Assembly (NCBI RefSeq): GCF_000332115.1
Contig: NC_020156.1
Location: 558,001 to 622,000, forward strand
Length of the DNA stretch: 64,000 nucleotides
Origin: Nonlabens dokdonensis DSW-6
GTDB taxonomy: Bacteria; Bacteroidota; Bacteroidia; Flavobacteriales; Flavobacteriaceae
Direction of reading: 5' to 3'
Shown here: positions 27,151 to 38,175 of the stretch, one piece after another
How the letters are laid out: each line of letters opens with the position of its first letter
Position numbering within the stretch: position 1 is the first letter of the stretch
Program-made: the position numbers and the translations under genes
Notes under the pieces: generated by a model
Told to the model about the DNA's origin: nothing
Seen by the model: the letters and a program-made list of their open reading frames with translations, nothing else
Database searches by the model: none

Positions 27151-27624
27151 TTATTCTTCTTCATTTGTATTGTTTTCAACAACAGGTGCAGATTTTGAAG
27201 AAGACTTACTTCTTCTACTACGACGTGTTGTAGATTTCTTACTGCTTGCGTCAAGTTTATAAACTTCATTGTAGTCTACAAGTTCTATCATAGCCATATC
27301 AGCATTATCACCTAATCTATTACCTAGTTTGATAATTCTTGTGTAACCTCCTGGTCTGTCAGCAACTTTTGAAGCTACATCTCTGAATAATTCGGTAACC
27401 GCTTCCTTGCTTCTAAGCTTCGAAAAAACTAAACGACGATTGTGAGTAGTATCTTCCTTTGACTTAGTGATTAATGGTTCCACGAATTGCTTTAGCGCTT
27501 TAGCCTTTGCAACCGTAGTATTTATACGTTTATGTTCAATTAGAGAACAACTCATGTTTGACAACATTGCCTTACGGTGAGCTGTTTTTCTACTTAAATG
27601 ATTTACTTTTTTTCCGTGTTTCAT
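27151..27624 (-). CDS. rplQ: 50S ribosomal protein L17
   Basis: 157 aa. The core ([23 protein letters not shown] to about 120) is ordinary L17. It is followed by a 35-residue low-complexity tail, first basic ([15 protein letters not shown]) and then acidic (NNTNEEE). E. coli L17 is about 127 aa, so the tail is a lineage extension. Last gene of the alpha operon, 30 bp after rpoA. Confidence 0.96.
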   Translation of the reverse strand: MKHGKKVNHLSRKTAHRKAMLSNMSCSLIEHKRINTTVAKAKALKQFVEPLITKSKEDTTHNRRLVFSKLRSKEAVTELFRDVASKVADRPGGYTRIIKLGNRLGDNADMAMIELVDYNEVYKLDASSKKSTTRRSRRSKSSSKSAPVVENNTNEEE

Positions 27625-27654
27625 GTTATATATATTCTTTAACTAGCTTTAAGA

Positions 27655-28647
27655 CTAGTCACGGTCTAATTTATATTTTGCTAAATCCATACCAAAGTTC
27701 AACCCTTTGACATTTACTAACTCTTCTAACTCAGTTAAAGATTTCTTTCCGAAATTTCTAAATTTCATTAAGTCATTCTTATTGTAAGAAACTAAGTCCC
27801 CTAAAGTTTCAACCTCTGCAGCTTTTAAACAATTTAAAGCTCTTACTGATAATTCCATATCAACAAGCTTTGTTTTCAATAACTGTCTCATGTGAAGACT
27901 TTCTTCATCATAAGTTTCAGTTTGAGCTATCTCATCAGCCTCTAAAGTAATGCGCTCGTCAGAAAACAACATGAAGTGGTGGATGAGTGTTTTAGCAGCT
28001 TCTGTTAATGCATGTTTAGGATGAATACTACCATCAGTAATAATTTCAAAAACCAATTTTTCAAAATCTGTTTTTTGTTCTACACGATAGTTTTCAATAC
28101 TATACTTAACATTTTTAATAGGAGTAAAGATAGAGTCTACTGCTATAGTACCTATAGCGGCATTACTGTTTTTGTTTTCCTCTGCAGGAACATAACCACG
28201 ACCTTTTTCAATAGTAAGCTCTAAATTAAAACTAACATTGCTTTCGGTATTACAGATAACCATTTCAGGGTTTAGAACCTGAAAACCTGAAATATGCTTT
28301 TGCATGTCTCCAGCAGTAAACTGGTCTTTTCCTGAGAATGAAACATTAACTACTTCACTATCAACCTCGTCTATTTGTCTTCTAAAACGAACTTGTTTAA
28401 AATTTAAGATAATTTCAGTAACATCTTCCACAACACCTTCAATAGTAGAAAATTCGTGATCCACTCCTTCAATGCGGATTGATGTGATTGCAAAGCCTTC
28501 TAACGAAGATAATAATACCCTTCTAAGTGCATTACCAACTGTAAGTCCATAACCTGGTTCTAATGGTCTGAATTCGAATTTACCTTCAAAATCAGTAGAA
28601 TCAATCATGATTACTTTATCCGGCTTTTGGAAATTTAATATTGCCAT
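27655..28647 (-). CDS. rpoA: RNA polymerase alpha subunit
   Basis: 330 aa. The N-terminal assembly domain includes the dimerisation motif [21 protein letters not shown] flexible acidic linker (about 235-250) leads to the C-terminal DNA- and activator-binding domain with [19 protein letters not shown] and [12 protein letters not shown]. Builds the core polymerase. Twenty-three bases downstream of rpsD in the alpha operon; no abnormality seen. Confidence 0.98.
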   Translation of the reverse strand: MAILNFQKPDKVIMIDSTDFEGKFEFRPLEPGYGLTVGNALRRVLLSSLEGFAITSIRIEGVDHEFSTIEGVVEDVTEIILNFKQVRFRRQIDEVDSEVVNVSFSGKDQFTAGDMQKHISGFQVLNPEMVICNTESNVSFNLELTIEKGRGYVPAEENKNSNAAIGTIAVDSIFTPIKNVKYSIENYRVEQKTDFEKLVFEIITDGSIHPKHALTEAAKTLIHHFMLFSDERITLEADEIAQTETYDEESLHMRQLLKTKLVDMELSVRALNCLKAAEVETLGDLVSYNKNDLMKFRNFGKKSLTELEELVNVKGLNFGMDLAKYKLDRD

Positions 28648-28670
28648 AAGATTATTAAATGAGTTGGTTA

Positions 28671-29276
28671 TTATTTAGAGTATAATTCAACGATTAATTG
28701 CTCTTTTATATTTTCAGGTATTTGTAAACGTTCTGGAACAGTTACAAAAGTACCTTTCATTGATGCTTTATTGAATGTTATAAAGTCATAAACTTTATCA
28801 CTACTAGATAACGCGTCATCTATTGCAGTTAGGGATTTAGATTTTTCACGTACAGCTACTTCATCACCAGGTTGTAATTGGTATGATGGGATGTTTACCA
28901 ATTGGCCATTAACAGTGATATGTCTGTGTGAAACTAATTGCCTAGCGCCACGTCTAGAACGTGAAAGACCCATACGGTACACTACGTTATCCAAACGAGA
29001 TTCACATAACTGAAGTAACACCTCACCAGTAATTCCTGTACTACGAACAGCCTTTTCAAACATCAGTCTGAATTGCTTTTCTAATACACCATACGTGTAC
29101 TTAGCTTTTTGCTTTTCCTTTAACTGAACTGCATATTCAGATTCTTTACCACGACGTCTTGCGTTACCGTGCATACCTGGAGGATAATTTTTCTTCTCCA
29201 AAGCTTTACTAGGGCCAAAAATTGGTTCTCTAAATCTACGAGCAATTTTTGCCTTAGGACCTCTATATCTTGCCAT
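28671..29276 (-). CDS. rpsD: 30S ribosomal protein S4
   Basis: 201 aa 16S rRNA assembly protein. The S4 RNA-binding domain is visible at [32 protein letters not shown]. The N-terminus lacks the four cysteines of zinc-binding S4, so this is the zinc-free form. An 89-bp gap separates it from rpsK, among the widest in the cluster, and could hold an autoregulatory site or promoter; none could be defined. Confidence 0.97.
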   Translation of the reverse strand: MARYRGPKAKIARRFREPIFGPSKALEKKNYPPGMHGNARRRGKESEYAVQLKEKQKAKYTYGVLEKQFRLMFEKAVRSTGITGEVLLQLCESRLDNVVYRMGLSRSRRGARQLVSHRHITVNGQLVNIPSYQLQPGDEVAVREKSKSLTAIDDALSSSDKVYDFITFNKASMKGTFVTVPERLQIPENIKEQLIVELYSK

Positions 29277-29365
29277 TTGTTTTAAAATTTAAGTAAGTGA
29301 TGTACTATGAATTCAGGTCTATATCCTTCAGTAGCCGAATAATCACTAGATATTATTATTAATTA

Positions 29366-29755
29366 TTAAACTCTTCTTCTTTTCGGTGGACGACAACCAT
29401 TGTGTGGTAATGGAGTCACATCAACGATTTCAGTAACCTCAATACCAGAATTATGTATAGATCGAATCGCACTTTCACGACCATTACCAGGACCTTTTAC
29501 GTAAGCTTTCACTTTACGTAAGCCAGCTTCATGAGCAACTTTAGAACAATCTTCTGCTGCAAGTTGAGCAGCATAAGGTGTATTCTTCTTTGACCCACGG
29601 AAACCCATTTTCCCAGCTGAGGACCAAGAAATAACTTCACCCTTCTTGTTTGTTAATGAAATCAAAATATTGTTGAAAGATGAAGATATATGTGCTTCTC
29701 CTACACTATCAACAATAACTTTGCGCTTTTTAGCTACAGTTTTAGACTTTGCCAT
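29366..29755 (-). CDS. rpsK: 30S ribosomal protein S11
   Basis: 129 aa platform protein next to S7 and the E-site. Recognisable by [29 protein letters not shown] [23 protein letters not shown] and the C-terminal [15 protein letters not shown]. Eight bases downstream of rpsM. Confidence 0.98.
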   Translation of the reverse strand: MAKSKTVAKKRKVIVDSVGEAHISSSFNNILISLTNKKGEVISWSSAGKMGFRGSKKNTPYAAQLAAEDCSKVAHEAGLRKVKAYVKGPGNGRESAIRSIHNSGIEVTEIVDVTPLPHNGCRPPKRRRV

Positions 29756-29763
29756 ATTAATTG

Positions 29764-30138
29764 TTATTTAGTTGCTTTCTTTTTGTTAGCAACAGTCTTA
29801 CGCTTTCCTTTACGAGTTCTAGAGTTATTCTTAGTACGTTGTCCTCTCAACGGAAGACCAGACCTATGACGAATACCTCTATAACACCCAATATCCATTA
29901 AGCGTTTAATGTTTAATTGAGTCTCAGATCTAAGCTCACCTTCAATAGTAAACTCTCCGATAGCAGCACGAATTTTACCGATTTCATCATCATCCCATTC
30001 GTTAACCTTCTTATCAACACTTACATCGCAAGAAATCAAAACATCTTTAGCACGATTCCTACCGATACCATAAATGTACGTTAATGCTATCTCTCCTCTT
30101 TTATTTTTTGGGATATCTACCCCTGCAATTCTAGCCAT
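29764..30138 (-). CDS. rpsM: 30S ribosomal protein S13
   Basis: 124 aa head protein forming intersubunit bridges. [26 protein letters not shown] at the start and [27 protein letters not shown] near the end are diagnostic. The basic tail (ANKKKATK) contacts P-site tRNA. Three bases downstream of rpmJ. Confidence 0.98.
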   Translation of the reverse strand: MARIAGVDIPKNKRGEIALTYIYGIGRNRAKDVLISCDVSVDKKVNEWDDDEIGKIRAAIGEFTIEGELRSETQLNIKRLMDIGCYRGIRHRSGLPLRGQRTKNNSRTRKGKRKTVANKKKATK

Positions 30139-30141
30139 AGC

Positions 30142-30258
30142 TTAACCTTGTCTTTGTTTAAATTTAGGATTCTTTTTGTTGATTACATACAAACGTCCTT
30201 TACGACGTACTATTTTGCAATCAGCACTTCTCTTTTTAATTGATGCTCTTACTTTCAT
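30142..30258 (-). CDS. rpmJ: 50S ribosomal protein L36
   Basis: 38 aa, read directly from the sequence: [20 protein letters not shown] then [18 protein letters not shown]. Of the zinc ligands of L36 (Cys11, Cys14, Cys27, His32) only Cys14 remains, so this is the zinc-independent form. Sits one base after infA and three before rpsM, the standard place. Confidence 0.95.
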   Translation of the reverse strand: MKVRASIKKRSADCKIVRRKGRLYVINKKNPKFKQRQG

Positions 30259-30259
30259 A

Positions 30260-30475
30260 TCAGTATCTATAAGTGATCCTTGCTTTCGTTAAATCGTAAG
30301 GACTCATTTCTAATTTTACTTTATCTCCAGGTAATAATTTTATATAGTGCATGCGCATCTTACCTGAGATATGCGCAGTCACAACATGACCATTTTCTAA
30401 CTCTACCCTAAACATTGCATTAGATAAAGCTTCAATGATTGATCCGTCTTGCTCAATTGCTGATTGTTTTGCCAT
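30260..30475 (-). CDS. infA: Translation initiation factor IF-1
   Basis: 71 aa OB-fold protein that binds the 30S A-site with IF-2 and IF-3. [26 protein letters not shown] and [34 protein letters not shown] are typical. Its ATG overlaps the secY stop by one base (TAATG). Confidence 0.97.
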   Translation of the reverse strand: MAKQSAIEQDGSIIEALSNAMFRVELENGHVVTAHISGKMRMHYIKLLPGDKVKLEMSPYDLTKARITYRY

Positions 30476-31809
30476 TATGCTACTGCTTTTCTATTTTTTC
30501 CTGTTTTTATTAAACCATCATAATGACGATTCAGTAAATACGAATTAATCTGTTGCATTGTATCAATAGCCACACCCACCATAATTAATAATGAAGTACC
30601 ACCATAAAAGAGTGCCCAAGATTGCTGAACACCTATTAAAGATATTAATGCTGGGAAAATGGCAACGGCTGCAAGAAATAATGAACCAGGTAAAGTTATC
30701 TGAGACATAATACGGTCTAAATACTCAGAAGTCTCTGTACCAGGTCTTATTCCTGGTATAAAACCGCCATTACGCTTTAAATCATCTGCCATCTTATTAG
30801 TAGGAACCGTGATCGCGGTATAAAAATAAGTGAATACTATGATTAATAATGCAAAAGTAAGATTATACCAAAATCCAAAAATGTCTGTATATGCATTACC
30901 AATGGATTTTGCCCATGAAGCATCAATTTGACCTATAGCGGATGGTACAAACATAATTGCTTGAGCAAAAATTATAGGCATTACACCAGAAGCATTCAAC
31001 TTAAGAGGAATATACTGTCGAGAACCGAAAGCATTTTTCTCATAACCACCAGTTGCAGATCTACGAGCATATTGAACAGGTATTTTACGAACACCCATTA
31101 CAAGCATTACACAAGCTGCAATAATCAATAACCATATTACCACTTCAACTATAATTAAAAACCAACCACCAACACCATCAACTCTAGAAGTGATTTCCTG
31201 AATAAATGCCTGAGGTAACGTCGCAATTATACCTACCATGATCAACAAAGAAATACCATTACCTATTCCTTTATCTGTTATCTTCTCACCTAACCACATA
31301 GCAAACACACAACCAGTAACTAGAATTATTGTACTTAGAACTAAAAACAATGTTTGCTGATCTTGCATCATAAATGCAGAATCAGGTACACCTAATGTTT
31401 TTAAGGAAAGCATATAACTCGGTGCTTGTATCAAACAAATACCAATAGTGAGCCAACGTGTAATTTGATTAATTTTCTTTCTTCCAGACTCTCCTTCCTT
31501 TTGAAGTTTCTGTAGGTATGGTATCGCGATACCCATTAATTGAACAACAATGCTAGCTGAAATATATGGCATAATACCTAATGCAAAAACTGATGCTTTC
31601 GCGAAAGCGCCACCTGTAAAAGCATTTAAAATACCACCAATACCGTCCTTGAAGTTAGAAGCTAATCCAACTAACTGGGTAGAATCTATACCAGGCAAGG
31701 TAATTTGAGCACCAAATCGATACACCAATAACAAACTTAAAGTCATTATGATACGATCACGCAACTCTTCAATTTTCCAGATATTCCTTAAATTATCAAT
31801 TAACTTCAT
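30475..31809 (-). CDS. secY: Preprotein translocase subunit SecY
   Basis: 444 aa, ten transmembrane helices, the protein-conducting channel of the Sec system. The family motifs [19 protein letters not shown] and [10 protein letters not shown] are present, as are the cytoplasmic loop PVQYARR and the C-terminal [18 protein letters not shown]. Palindrome copy 8 encodes AFAKA at 68-72, just before the [14 protein letters not shown] helix, where other SecY proteins have different residues at the same length. Nine bases after rplO. Confidence 0.98.
   Translation of the reverse strand: MKLIDNLRNIWKIEELRDRIIMTLSLLLVYRFGAQITLPGIDSTQLVGLASNFKDGIGGILNAFTGGAFAKASVFALGIMPYISASIVVQLMGIAIPYLQKLQKEGESGRKKINQITRWLTIGICLIQAPSYMLSLKTLGVPDSAFMMQDQQTLFLVLSTIILVTGCVFAMWLGEKITDKGIGNGISLLIMVGIIATLPQAFIQEITSRVDGVGGWFLIIVEVVIWLLIIAACVMLVMGVRKIPVQYARRSATGGYEKNAFGSRQYIPLKLNASGVMPIIFAQAIMFVPSAIGQIDASWAKSIGNAYTDIFGFWYNLTFALLIIVFTYFYTAITVPTNKMADDLKRNGGFIPGIRPGTETSEYLDRIMSQITLPGSLFLAAVAIFPALISLIGVQQSWALFYGGTSLLIMVGVAIDTMQQINSYLLNRHYDGLIKTGKNRKAVA
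31594..31609. repeat. Iterated palindrome copy 8 (in secY)
   Basis: TGCTTTCGCGAAAGCG; the 14-bp core is perfect. Read on the minus strand as AFAKA in a highly conserved essential gene without change of protein length. Confidence 0.88.
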
Positions 31810-31818
31810 AGTAAAGTG

Positions 31819-32271
31819 TTAAACTGTTGTAGCTTGACCACCAGCTTTCTCAATTGAAGAAAGTGCTGTACCTGTAAACTTATGCGCCTCAATAGTAACG
31901 GAAGAGCTTATTTTACCTCTACCTAAAATTTTAATCAAGTCATTCTTACCGGCAAGTCTCTCTGAAATAAGATCAGAAACAGTGATTTTTTCTGAAAATC
32001 TACCCTCGTTGATATAAGACTGGATAACATCTAGATTTATACCAGTGTATTCTTTACGATTGATATTTGTGAAACCAAACTTAGGAACACGACGTTGAAG
32101 AGGCATTTGACCACCTTCAAAACCAACTTTTTTGGAATATCCAGATCTTGACTTGGCCCCTTTGTGACCACGAGTAGCAGTACCACCTTTACCGGAACCT
32201 TGACCTCTTCCTATAATCTTTGCAGATTTCTTTACAGAACCTTCAGCAGGATTTAATTTGTGTAAACTCAT
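31819..32271 (-). CDS. rplO: 50S ribosomal protein L15
   Basis: 150 aa. Starts LHKLNPAEGSVKKSAKIIGRGQGSGKGGTATRGHKGAKSRSG, the Gly/Lys-rich N-terminal extension that penetrates 23S rRNA, followed by the globular domain with VPKFGFTN. Eleven bases after rpmD. Confidence 0.97.
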   Translation of the reverse strand: MSLHKLNPAEGSVKKSAKIIGRGQGSGKGGTATRGHKGAKSRSGYSKKVGFEGGQMPLQRRVPKFGFTNINRKEYTGINLDVIQSYINEGRFSEKITVSDLISERLAGKNDLIKILGRGKISSSVTIEAHKFTGTALSSIEKAGGQATTV

Positions 32272-32282
32272 TTTAATAATTT

Positions 32283-32462
32283 TTAAGCTTCTTCGACAGA
32301 AACCAAATGTTGTACTTTAGCAATCATACCCTTAATTACCAGATTATCATCATGTTCAACAACCTGATTCATTTTACGTAAACCTAAAGATTCTAAAGTT
32401 TTCTTTTGTCTAGCAGTACGATTGATAGCACTACGAACTTTTTTGACTCTTAATTTTCCCAT
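32283..32462 (-). CDS. rpmD: 50S ribosomal protein L30
   Basis: 59 aa, translated directly: starts MGKLRVKKVRSAINRTARQK, then TLESLGLRKMNQVVEHDD, and ends MIAKVQHLVSVEEA. The length and the TLxxLGLRKxNxxV motif are standard for L30. It fills the gap between rpsE and rplO, with 9- and 11-base spacers. Confidence 0.94.
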   Translation of the reverse strand: MGKLRVKKVRSAINRTARQKKTLESLGLRKMNQVVEHDDNLVIKGMIAKVQHLVSVEEA

Positions 32463-32471
32463 AACCTTAAT

Positions 32472-32996
32472 TTATCCGTTAAAAACTTTATTTAACGAAA
32501 TCCCACGTTGCTTAGCAACCATTTCAGCACTTCTCAACTGTAGTAATGCATCAAAGGTAGCCTTTACCACATTATGTGGATTAGAAGAACCTTGATTTTT
32601 ACTAAGAACATCATGCACTCCCACGGCCTCTAATACAGCTCTGATGGCACCACCTGCTATTACTCCCGTACCTTCAGATGCAGGCATCAAAAGTACACGC
32701 GCACCTCCAAATTTACCTTTTTGCTCGTGAGGTATAGTACCTTTCATTAATGGAATACGTACAAGATTCTTTTTAGCATCTTCCACGGACTTTGCTATTG
32801 CTTCAGACACTTCCTTAGATTTTCCAAGACCGTGGCCAACAACGCCATTTTCATCTCCAACAACAACTATAGCTGAAAAACCGAAAGCACGACCTCCTTT
32901 TGTTACTTTAGTAACACGTTGAACACCAACTAAACGATCTTTAAGTTCAAGACCACCTGGCTTTACAGTTTCTACGTTTTTATATTTTTGATACAT
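32472..32996 (-). CDS. rpsE: 30S ribosomal protein S5
   Basis: 174 aa. [27 protein letters not shown] is the conserved dsRNA-binding domain, followed by [17 protein letters not shown] and [21 protein letters not shown]. Helps maintain decoding fidelity. Eighteen bases after rplR. Confidence 0.98.
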   Translation of the reverse strand: MYQKYKNVETVKPGGLELKDRLVGVQRVTKVTKGGRAFGFSAIVVVGDENGVVGHGLGKSKEVSEAIAKSVEDAKKNLVRIPLMKGTIPHEQKGKFGGARVLLMPASEGTGVIAGGAIRAVLEAVGVHDVLSKNQGSSNPHNVVKATFDALLQLRSAEMVAKQRGISLNKVFNG

Positions 32997-33014
32997 TATC
33001 TTAAATGTTTCTGA

Positions 33015-33362
33015 TTAAAAATTAAGTCCACCTTCTCTAGCACCTTGCGCAAGGGAAAGAACACGACCATGGTAAAGATACCCACCTCTGTCAAAAGAAA
33101 CCGTTTCAATACCGGAATCTTTAGCTTTCTTAGCAACCATTTTACCGACCTCACTAGCCGCTTCTGACTTAGAAAGTGACTTCTCAAGCTCTCTAGATGA
33201 AGCAGAGGCTATAGTAACGCCATCCTCATCGTTGATTAATTGAGCATATATCTCTTTATTACTTCTAAAAACCGATAATCTAGGACGCGAAGCAGTTCCT
33301 ACAATCGTTTTTCGTATACGTTTGCGAATTTTATTTCGTCTTGCTGATTTTGAAAATGCCAT
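33015..33362 (-). CDS. rplR: 50S ribosomal protein L18
   Basis: 115 aa 5S rRNA-binding protein. [36 protein letters not shown] and the C-terminal [26 protein letters not shown] are diagnostic. A 63-codon overlapping frame on the same strand is a shadow. Confidence 0.98.
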   Translation of the reverse strand: MAFSKSARRNKIRKRIRKTIVGTASRPRLSVFRSNKEIYAQLINDEDGVTIASASSRELEKSLSKSEAASEVGKMVAKKAKDSGIETVSFDRGGYLYHGRVLSLAQGAREGGLNF

Positions 33363-33374
33363 AATATTTATTAA

Positions 33375-33917
33375 TTAAGCTGATTTACCAGCTTTTCTAC
33401 GAATAATTTCACCAACAAACCTTACACCCTTTCCTTTATACGGCTCAGGCTTGCGGAAACCTCTAATCTTGGCAGCTACTTGACCCACCAATTGCTTGTC
33501 AAATGATGTTAACTTCACTATTGGATTTTTTCCCTTTTCTGATATCGTTTCAACTTTAACTTCTGGAGCGATATTAAGTACAATATTATGAGAAAAACCT
33601 AGTGATAAATCTAATTTTTGCCCCTGGTTAGAAGCTCTGTAACCTACACCAACTAACTCAAGTTCTTTAGTCCAACCAGTGGAGACACCTTGAATCATAT
33701 TATTAATAAGAGAACGATATAAACCATGTTTTGCACGATGATCCTTAGCATCTGATGGTCTATTAACAACAACAGCATCTGGTTCAACATCTATCGAAAC
33801 ATCACTATATGGCTGCTCTAACTTTCCTAACTTACCTTCAACAATTATTACATTGTCATTAATCTTAACTGTAACACCAGCAGGTATTGAAACTGGGTTT
33901 TTTCCTATTCTAGACAT
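33375..33917 (-). CDS. rplF: 50S ribosomal protein L6
   Basis: 180 aa, two homologous domains. MSRIGKNPVSIPAGV opens the first; the second ends KPEPYKGKGVRFVGEIIRRKAGKSA, the standard C-terminal signature near the factor-binding site. Nine bases after rpsH. Confidence 0.98.
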   Translation of the reverse strand: MSRIGKNPVSIPAGVTVKINDNVIIVEGKLGKLEQPYSDVSIDVEPDAVVVNRPSDAKDHRAKHGLYRSLINNMIQGVSTGWTKELELVGVGYRASNQGQKLDLSLGFSHNIVLNIAPEVKVETISEKGKNPIVKLTSFDKQLVGQVAAKIRGFRKPEPYKGKGVRFVGEIIRRKAGKSA

Positions 33918-33926
33918 AACAATTTT

Positions 33927-34325
33927 TTAATATACGTAACAAAGAACCTCTCCACCAACATTTTCTGATCGAGCCTGCTTATCAGTCATAACACCTTGCG
34001 ATGTAGAGATAATAGCAATACCCAAACCATTCAATACACGAGGTAATTCCTTAGCACCGGCGTACTTTCTAAGTCCAGGCTTAGATAGACGTTGTAAGTC
34101 CTTAATAATTGACTCCTTAGTATCACGGTCGTACTTGAGTGCGATCTTGATATTTTGCTGAGATGCAGTTTCCTCAAATTTATAACTCAAAATATACCCT
34201 TGATCAAAAAGAATTTTAGTAATCTCCTTTTTAACCTTCGATGCAGGTACATCAACTACTCTATGATTTGCTCTAACAGCATTTCTAATTCTAGTTAGAT
34301 AATCTGCGATTGGATCTGTATTCAT
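33927..34325 (-). CDS. rpsH: 30S ribosomal protein S8
   Basis: 132 aa. [19 protein letters not shown] at the start and [31 protein letters not shown] at the end are family signatures. In E. coli S8 represses this operon; no target hairpin could be confirmed here. Eighteen bases after rpsN. Confidence 0.98.
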   Translation of the reverse strand: MNTDPIADYLTRIRNAVRANHRVVDVPASKVKKEITKILFDQGYILSYKFEETASQQNIKIALKYDRDTKESIIKDLQRLSKPGLRKYAGAKELPRVLNGLGIAIISTSQGVMTDKQARSENVGGEVLCYVY

Positions 34326-34343
34326 AATTTTATCTTTAAGCTG

Positions 34344-34613
34344 TTACCAACTAGCTTTTTTAACGCCTGGAATTAAACCTTGATTAGCCATCTCTCTAAA
34401 CATAACACGGGAAATACCAAATTGCCTCATGTAACCTTTAGGACGCCCAGTCAACTTACAACGATTGTGCAACCTAACCGGTGAAGCGTTCTTAGGAAGT
34501 TTTTGTAACTCTTCATAATCACCCGCTTCCTTAAGAGCTTTACGCTTTGCAGCATATTTGTCGACTAATGCCTGACGTTTGCGCTCACGCGCTTTCATTG
34601 ATTCTTTTGCCAT
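34344..34613 (-). CDS. rpsN: 30S ribosomal protein S14
   Basis: 89 aa. Carries [42 protein letters not shown]. It has a single Cys in the core, so it is the zinc-free long form, not the short CxxC form. Five bases after rplE. Confidence 0.97.
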   Translation of the reverse strand: MAKESMKARERKRQALVDKYAAKRKALKEAGDYEELQKLPKNASPVRLHNRCKLTGRPKGYMRQFGISRVMFREMANQGLIPGVKKASW

Positions 34614-34618
34614 CTCTA

Positions 34619-35170
34619 TTAATTCTTTTTAAAAGGTAAACCTAACTCCGTTAGTAGCGATTTTGCCTCTTTATCTGTTCCAGCTGAAGTTACAAAGGTA
34701 ATATCCATACCAGAAATTTTATTCACCTTATCGATATTGATTTCAGGAAATATTATCTGCTCAGTAATACCTAGATTATAATTACCCCTTCCATCAAAAC
34801 CATTCGCCTTAATTCCTTGAAAGTCACGAACTCTAGGCAAAGCTACAGTTACAAAACGATCTAAAAACTCATACATTCTATCACCACGTAACGTAACTTT
34901 AACACCAATCGGCATTCCCTTACGTAATTTGAATGAAGCAACATCTTTCTTAGAAAGAGTAGCAACAGCCTTTTGACCTGTAATAGTAGTGAACTCTTCC
35001 AAAGCGTAATCAATAAGCTTTTTATCAGCTACTGCACCACCTACTCCACGACTTAATACTATCTTTTGCAACTTAGGAATTTCCATAACATTCTTATACG
35101 AAAATTCACTTTGCAGAGCCGAACTAATTCGCTCTTTATACTCTCCTTTTAGTCTAGGTACGTATGACAT
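34619..35170 (-). CDS. rplE: 50S ribosomal protein L5
   Basis: 183 aa 5S rRNA- and P-site tRNA-contacting protein. [24 protein letters not shown] and [21 protein letters not shown] are the conserved blocks. Two bases after rplX. Confidence 0.98.
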   Translation of the reverse strand: MSYVPRLKGEYKERISSALQSEFSYKNVMEIPKLQKIVLSRGVGGAVADKKLIDYALEEFTTITGQKAVATLSKKDVASFKLRKGMPIGVKVTLRGDRMYEFLDRFVTVALPRVRDFQGIKANGFDGRGNYNLGITEQIIFPEINIDKVNKISGMDITFVTSAGTDKEAKSLLTELGLPFKKN

Positions 35171-35172
35171 GA

Positions 35173-35484
35173 TTATATAACTTCTTTAGTTGTTTTGGCT
35201 ACTCTTACATTCTTACCATCCTTTGTAGTAAAACCTACTTTTGTGGACTTTCCATTTCCGTCAATCAACGACAAATTTGAAACATGTAAAGACGCCTCTT
35301 TTTCCTTAATTCCACCTTGAGGATTTGTAGCACTTGGTTTTTCGTGTTTAGATACCATATTGACACCTTCAACTATAACTCTGTCTTTAGACAATAAAAC
35401 CTTTGAAACCTTTCCTTCAGCTCCTTTATGCGCACCAGCAATAACCCTAACGGTATCTCCTGTTCTTATCTTAAACTTCTTCAT
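35173..35484 (-). CDS. rplX: 50S ribosomal protein L24
   Basis: 103 aa assembly initiator with an N-terminal KOW motif ([22 protein letters not shown]). [12 protein letters not shown] and [15 protein letters not shown] follow. Eight bases after rplN. Confidence 0.97.
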   Translation of the reverse strand: MKKFKIRTGDTVRVIAGAHKGAEGKVSKVLLSKDRVIVEGVNMVSKHEKPSATNPQGGIKEKEASLHVSNLSLIDGNGKSTKVGFTTKDGKNVRVAKTTKEVI

Positions 35485-35492
35485 AATAAACT

Positions 35493-35861
35493 CTATAGCA
35501 CCTCAGGTGCAAGTGAAACAATTTTCATGAACTGCTTATCCCGCAATTCACGAGCCACTGGACCAAATACTCTGGTTCCTCTCATATCCGATGTAGGATT
35601 CAGTAATACACATGCATTATCATCAAAACGAATATAAGAACCATCTGGTCTTCGAACTTCTTTCTTTGTTCTTACAACCACAGCAGTAGAGACAGCTCCT
35701 TTTTTTATATTCCCATTTGGAGTAGACTCCTTTACGGATACCACAATCTTATCACCAACTGAAGCATATCTTCTTTTTGTACCTCCCAAAACACGAATAC
35801 ACAAAACTTCTTTAGCACCAGTGTTGTCAGCAACTTTTAATCTAGATTCCTGTTGTACCAT
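35493..35861 (-). CDS. rplN: 50S ribosomal protein L14
   Basis: 122 aa. [53 protein letters not shown] and the C-terminal [19 protein letters not shown] are diagnostic. Its start overlaps the rpsQ stop by one base. Confidence 0.98.
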   Translation of the reverse strand: MVQQESRLKVADNTGAKEVLCIRVLGGTKRRYASVGDKIVVSVKESTPNGNIKKGAVSTAVVVRTKKEVRRPDGSYIRFDDNACVLLNPTSDMRGTRVFGPVARELRDKQFMKIVSLAPEVL

Positions 35862-36118
35862 TATTTAGCTCTTTCTAAAATTTCAACTAATCTCCAATTC
35901 TTTGACTTACTTAAAGGACGCGTCTCCATAATACGAACAGTATCACCCTCATTACAGTCATTATTTTCATCATGAGCTACATATTTCTTTGTTTTCAAAA
36001 CAAACTTTCCATACATAGGGTGCTTCTGCCTCTTAACTTCAGCAACAACAATACTTTTATGCATCTTGTTACTCTTAACAACACCTACACGCTCTTTTCT
36101 TAAATTTCTAGTCTCCAT
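35861..36118 (-). CDS. rpsQ: 30S ribosomal protein S17
   Basis: 85 aa OB-fold protein binding the 5' domain of 16S r[46 protein letters not shown] and [20 protein letters not shown] match the family. Five bases after rpmC. Confidence 0.98.
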   Translation of the reverse strand: METRNLRKERVGVVKSNKMHKSIVVAEVKRQKHPMYGKFVLKTKKYVAHDENNDCNEGDTVRIMETRPLSKSKNWRLVEILERAK

Positions 36119-36123
36119 TGTAA

Positions 36124-36306
36124 CTATTTATTGTTTAAAGCAGTCTTAATTCTTGCAATCGTTTTACGCAACTTTGTAATCTGCGATGGATTATCAAGCG
36201 GTGACATACTATGTGATCTTTTTAAGTCACTATATGCAACTTGAGACTCTACAAGCTTATCTTTTAATTCATCAATTGAATAACCTTTAACCTCTGATTG
36301 TTTCAT
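36124..36306 (-). CDS. rpmC: 50S ribosomal protein L29
   Basis: 60 aa two-helix protein near the exit tunnel. Shows [20 protein letters not shown] and the [13 protein letters not shown] helix. Sequence conservation of L29 is low, but size and position between rplP and rpsQ settle the call. Confidence 0.96.
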   Translation of the reverse strand: MKQSEVKGYSIDELKDKLVESQVAYSDLKRSHSMSPLDNPSQITKLRKTIARIKTALNNK

Positions 36307-36315
36307 GACTTAATT

Positions 36316-36735
36316 TTATTCTTGATAATCGCGAGCGACTATAAATTTTGTTTTTACAGGTAACTTTTGTGCAGCAAGCCTTAAAGCTTCTTGAGCGACA
36401 GCTTGTGGAACTCCAGATATTTCAAAAAGAATTCTACCTGGCTTAACAACAGCGGCCCAATATTCTACATTACCTTTACCCTTACCCATACGTACCTCTA
36501 AAGGCTTTTTAGTAATAGGCTTGTCTGGAAAAATCTTAATCCAAAGAGAACCTTCCCTTTTCATAAAACGAGTAGCTGCAATACGTGCTGCCTCTATTTG
36601 TCTCGAATTAATAAAATTGGAATCTAAAGATTTGATACCAAAAGTACCATAGGCTAGTTGATTACCGCGACCAGAATCACCCTTCATGCGACCCTTTTGT
36701 TGCTTTCTAAATTTTGTTTTTCTAGGTTGTAACAT
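36316..36735 (-). CDS. rplP: 50S ribosomal protein L16
   Basis: 139 aa. [19 protein letters not shown] and the hallmark [27 protein letters not shown] are present. Sits near the peptidyl-transferase centre and A-site tRNA elbow. Twelve bases after rpsC. Confidence 0.98.
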   Translation of the reverse strand: MLQPRKTKFRKQQKGRMKGDSGRGNQLAYGTFGIKSLDSNFINSRQIEAARIAATRFMKREGSLWIKIFPDKPITKKPLEVRMGKGKGNVEYWAAVVKPGRILFEISGVPQAVAQEALRLAAQKLPVKTKFIVARDYQE

Positions 36736-36747
36736 TTCTAGCTATTA

Positions 36748-37470
36748 TTATTTTCTACGACGACGGTTTCCACCTCTATTATTAGAACCACCTTTATTAC
36801 CTTGTTGTTTCTTTGCAAGACCTACTAACGGAGAAAGCTCACGCTTACCATAAACCTCACCCTTCATAATCCAAACCTTTACACCAATACGACCATACGT
36901 TGTATGAGACTCAACTAAAGCATAATCGATATCAGCTCTAAAAGTAGATAAAGGAATACGACCATCTTTGTAAGACTCAGAACGCGCCATCTCAGCACCG
37001 TTTAATCTACCTGAAATTTGAACTTTAATACCTTCAGCATTCATCCTCATAGCAGCAGCAATAGCCATCTTAATCGCCCTTCTGTACGAAATACGATTTT
37101 CAATTTGACGTGCAATGCTAGAGCCGACTAAATGAGCATCAAGCTCTGGTCTTTTAATCTCATGAATGTTTATTTGAACATCCTTACCTGAGATTTTTTT
37201 CAACTCCTCTTTCAAACGATCAACCTCAGAACCACCTTTACCAATAATGATACCTGGTCTAGCAGTAGTTATAGTTATCGTAACTAACTTAAGCGTTCTT
37301 TCGATGATTACTCTAGAAACACTTGCCTTTGATAAACGAGCATGAATATACTTACGTATTTTATCATCCTCAGCTAATTTATCACCGTAATCATTACCAC
37401 CATACCAGTTAGATTCCCATCCACGGATAATGCCTAATCGGTTTCCTATCGGATTTGTTTTTTGTCCCAT
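36748..37470 (-). CDS. rpsC: 30S ribosomal protein S3
   Basis: 240 aa mRNA-entry protein. [23 protein letters not shown] opens it. The KH domain shows [18 protein letters not shown], and the C-terminal domain [27 protein letters not shown] Lys/Arg/Gly/Asn-rich tail ([20 protein letters not shown]) ends it. Four bases after rplV. Confidence 0.98.
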   Translation of the reverse strand: MGQKTNPIGNRLGIIRGWESNWYGGNDYGDKLAEDDKIRKYIHARLSKASVSRVIIERTLKLVTITITTARPGIIIGKGGSEVDRLKEELKKISGKDVQINIHEIKRPELDAHLVGSSIARQIENRISYRRAIKMAIAAAMRMNAEGIKVQISGRLNGAEMARSESYKDGRIPLSTFRADIDYALVESHTTYGRIGVKVWIMKGEVYGKRELSPLVGLAKKQQGNKGGSNNRGGNRRRRK

Positions 37471-37474
37471 AATA

Positions 37475-37885
37475 TTAGTTATCCTTTAGCATTTTAGATT
37501 CACCCAAAACGAGTGTAACATGGTTTGATCTTTTACGTATTCTGTGCGCTCTTCCCTGAGGAGCTGGGCGTAACCTTTTTAACATTGTTCCGCCGTCTAC
37601 TCTTATTTCTTTAATAATAAGCCCAGCTTCAACTACGTCAGAATCCTCATTTTTAGCTTGCCAATTAGCAATTGCACTCAAAACTAACTTCTCCAATCTA
37701 CCTGCCGCTTCCTTAGAAGAAAACTTCAGAATACTTAACGCATCCTCAACTTTTTTACCTCTAATAATATCAGCAACTAGCCTCATTTTACGAGGTGATG
37801 TCGGACAATTATTTAATTTAGCAAAAGCAATCTTGCTTTTCTCTTCCTTAAGCCTCTCAGCCATTTGTCTTTTACGAACTCCCAT
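37475..37885 (-). CDS. rplV: 50S ribosomal protein L22
   Basis: 136 aa. [27 protein letters not shown] and the beta-hairpin [27 protein letters not shown] that lines the exit tunnel (macrolide region) are intact. The N-terminal 17 residues ([17 protein letters not shown]) are a small extension relative to E. coli. Eight bases after rpsS. Confidence 0.97.
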   Translation of the reverse strand: MGVRKRQMAERLKEEKSKIAFAKLNNCPTSPRKMRLVADIIRGKKVEDALSILKFSSKEAAGRLEKLVLSAIANWQAKNEDSDVVEAGLIIKEIRVDGGTMLKRLRPAPQGRAHRIRKRSNHVTLVLGESKMLKDN

Positions 37886-37893
37886 AGCTTAGA

Positions 37894-38172
37894 TTATTTC
37901 TTACCTTTATTCTTGGCACCACCATGACCTCTATAAGATCTAGTAGGAGAAAACTCCCCTAACTTGTGACCAACCATATTCTCAGTTACATAAACAGGGA
38001 CAAATTGCCTCCCATTATGAACAGCTATAGTTTGACCTACAAAATCTGGAGTGATCATTGAAGATCTTGACCAAGTTTTAATAACATTCTTTTTACCAGA
38101 CTCAATGTTTTGAGCCACCTTAGATTCAAGTTTATGAAATACGTAAGGTCCTTTTTTAAGTGAACGAGCCAT
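37894..38172 (-). CDS. rpsS: 30S ribosomal protein S19
   Basis: 92 aa head protein. [63 protein letters not shown] are standard. Three bases after rplB. Confidence 0.98.
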   Translation of the reverse strand: MARSLKKGPYVFHKLESKVAQNIESGKKNVIKTWSRSSMITPDFVGQTIAVHNGRQFVPVYVTENMVGHKLGEFSPTRSYRGHGGAKNKGKK

Positions 38173-38175
38173 AAT

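Noticed and set aside
32996..33187. 63-codon same-strand frame overlapping rplR
   Set aside because: Lies in another frame of the well-supported rplR gene.
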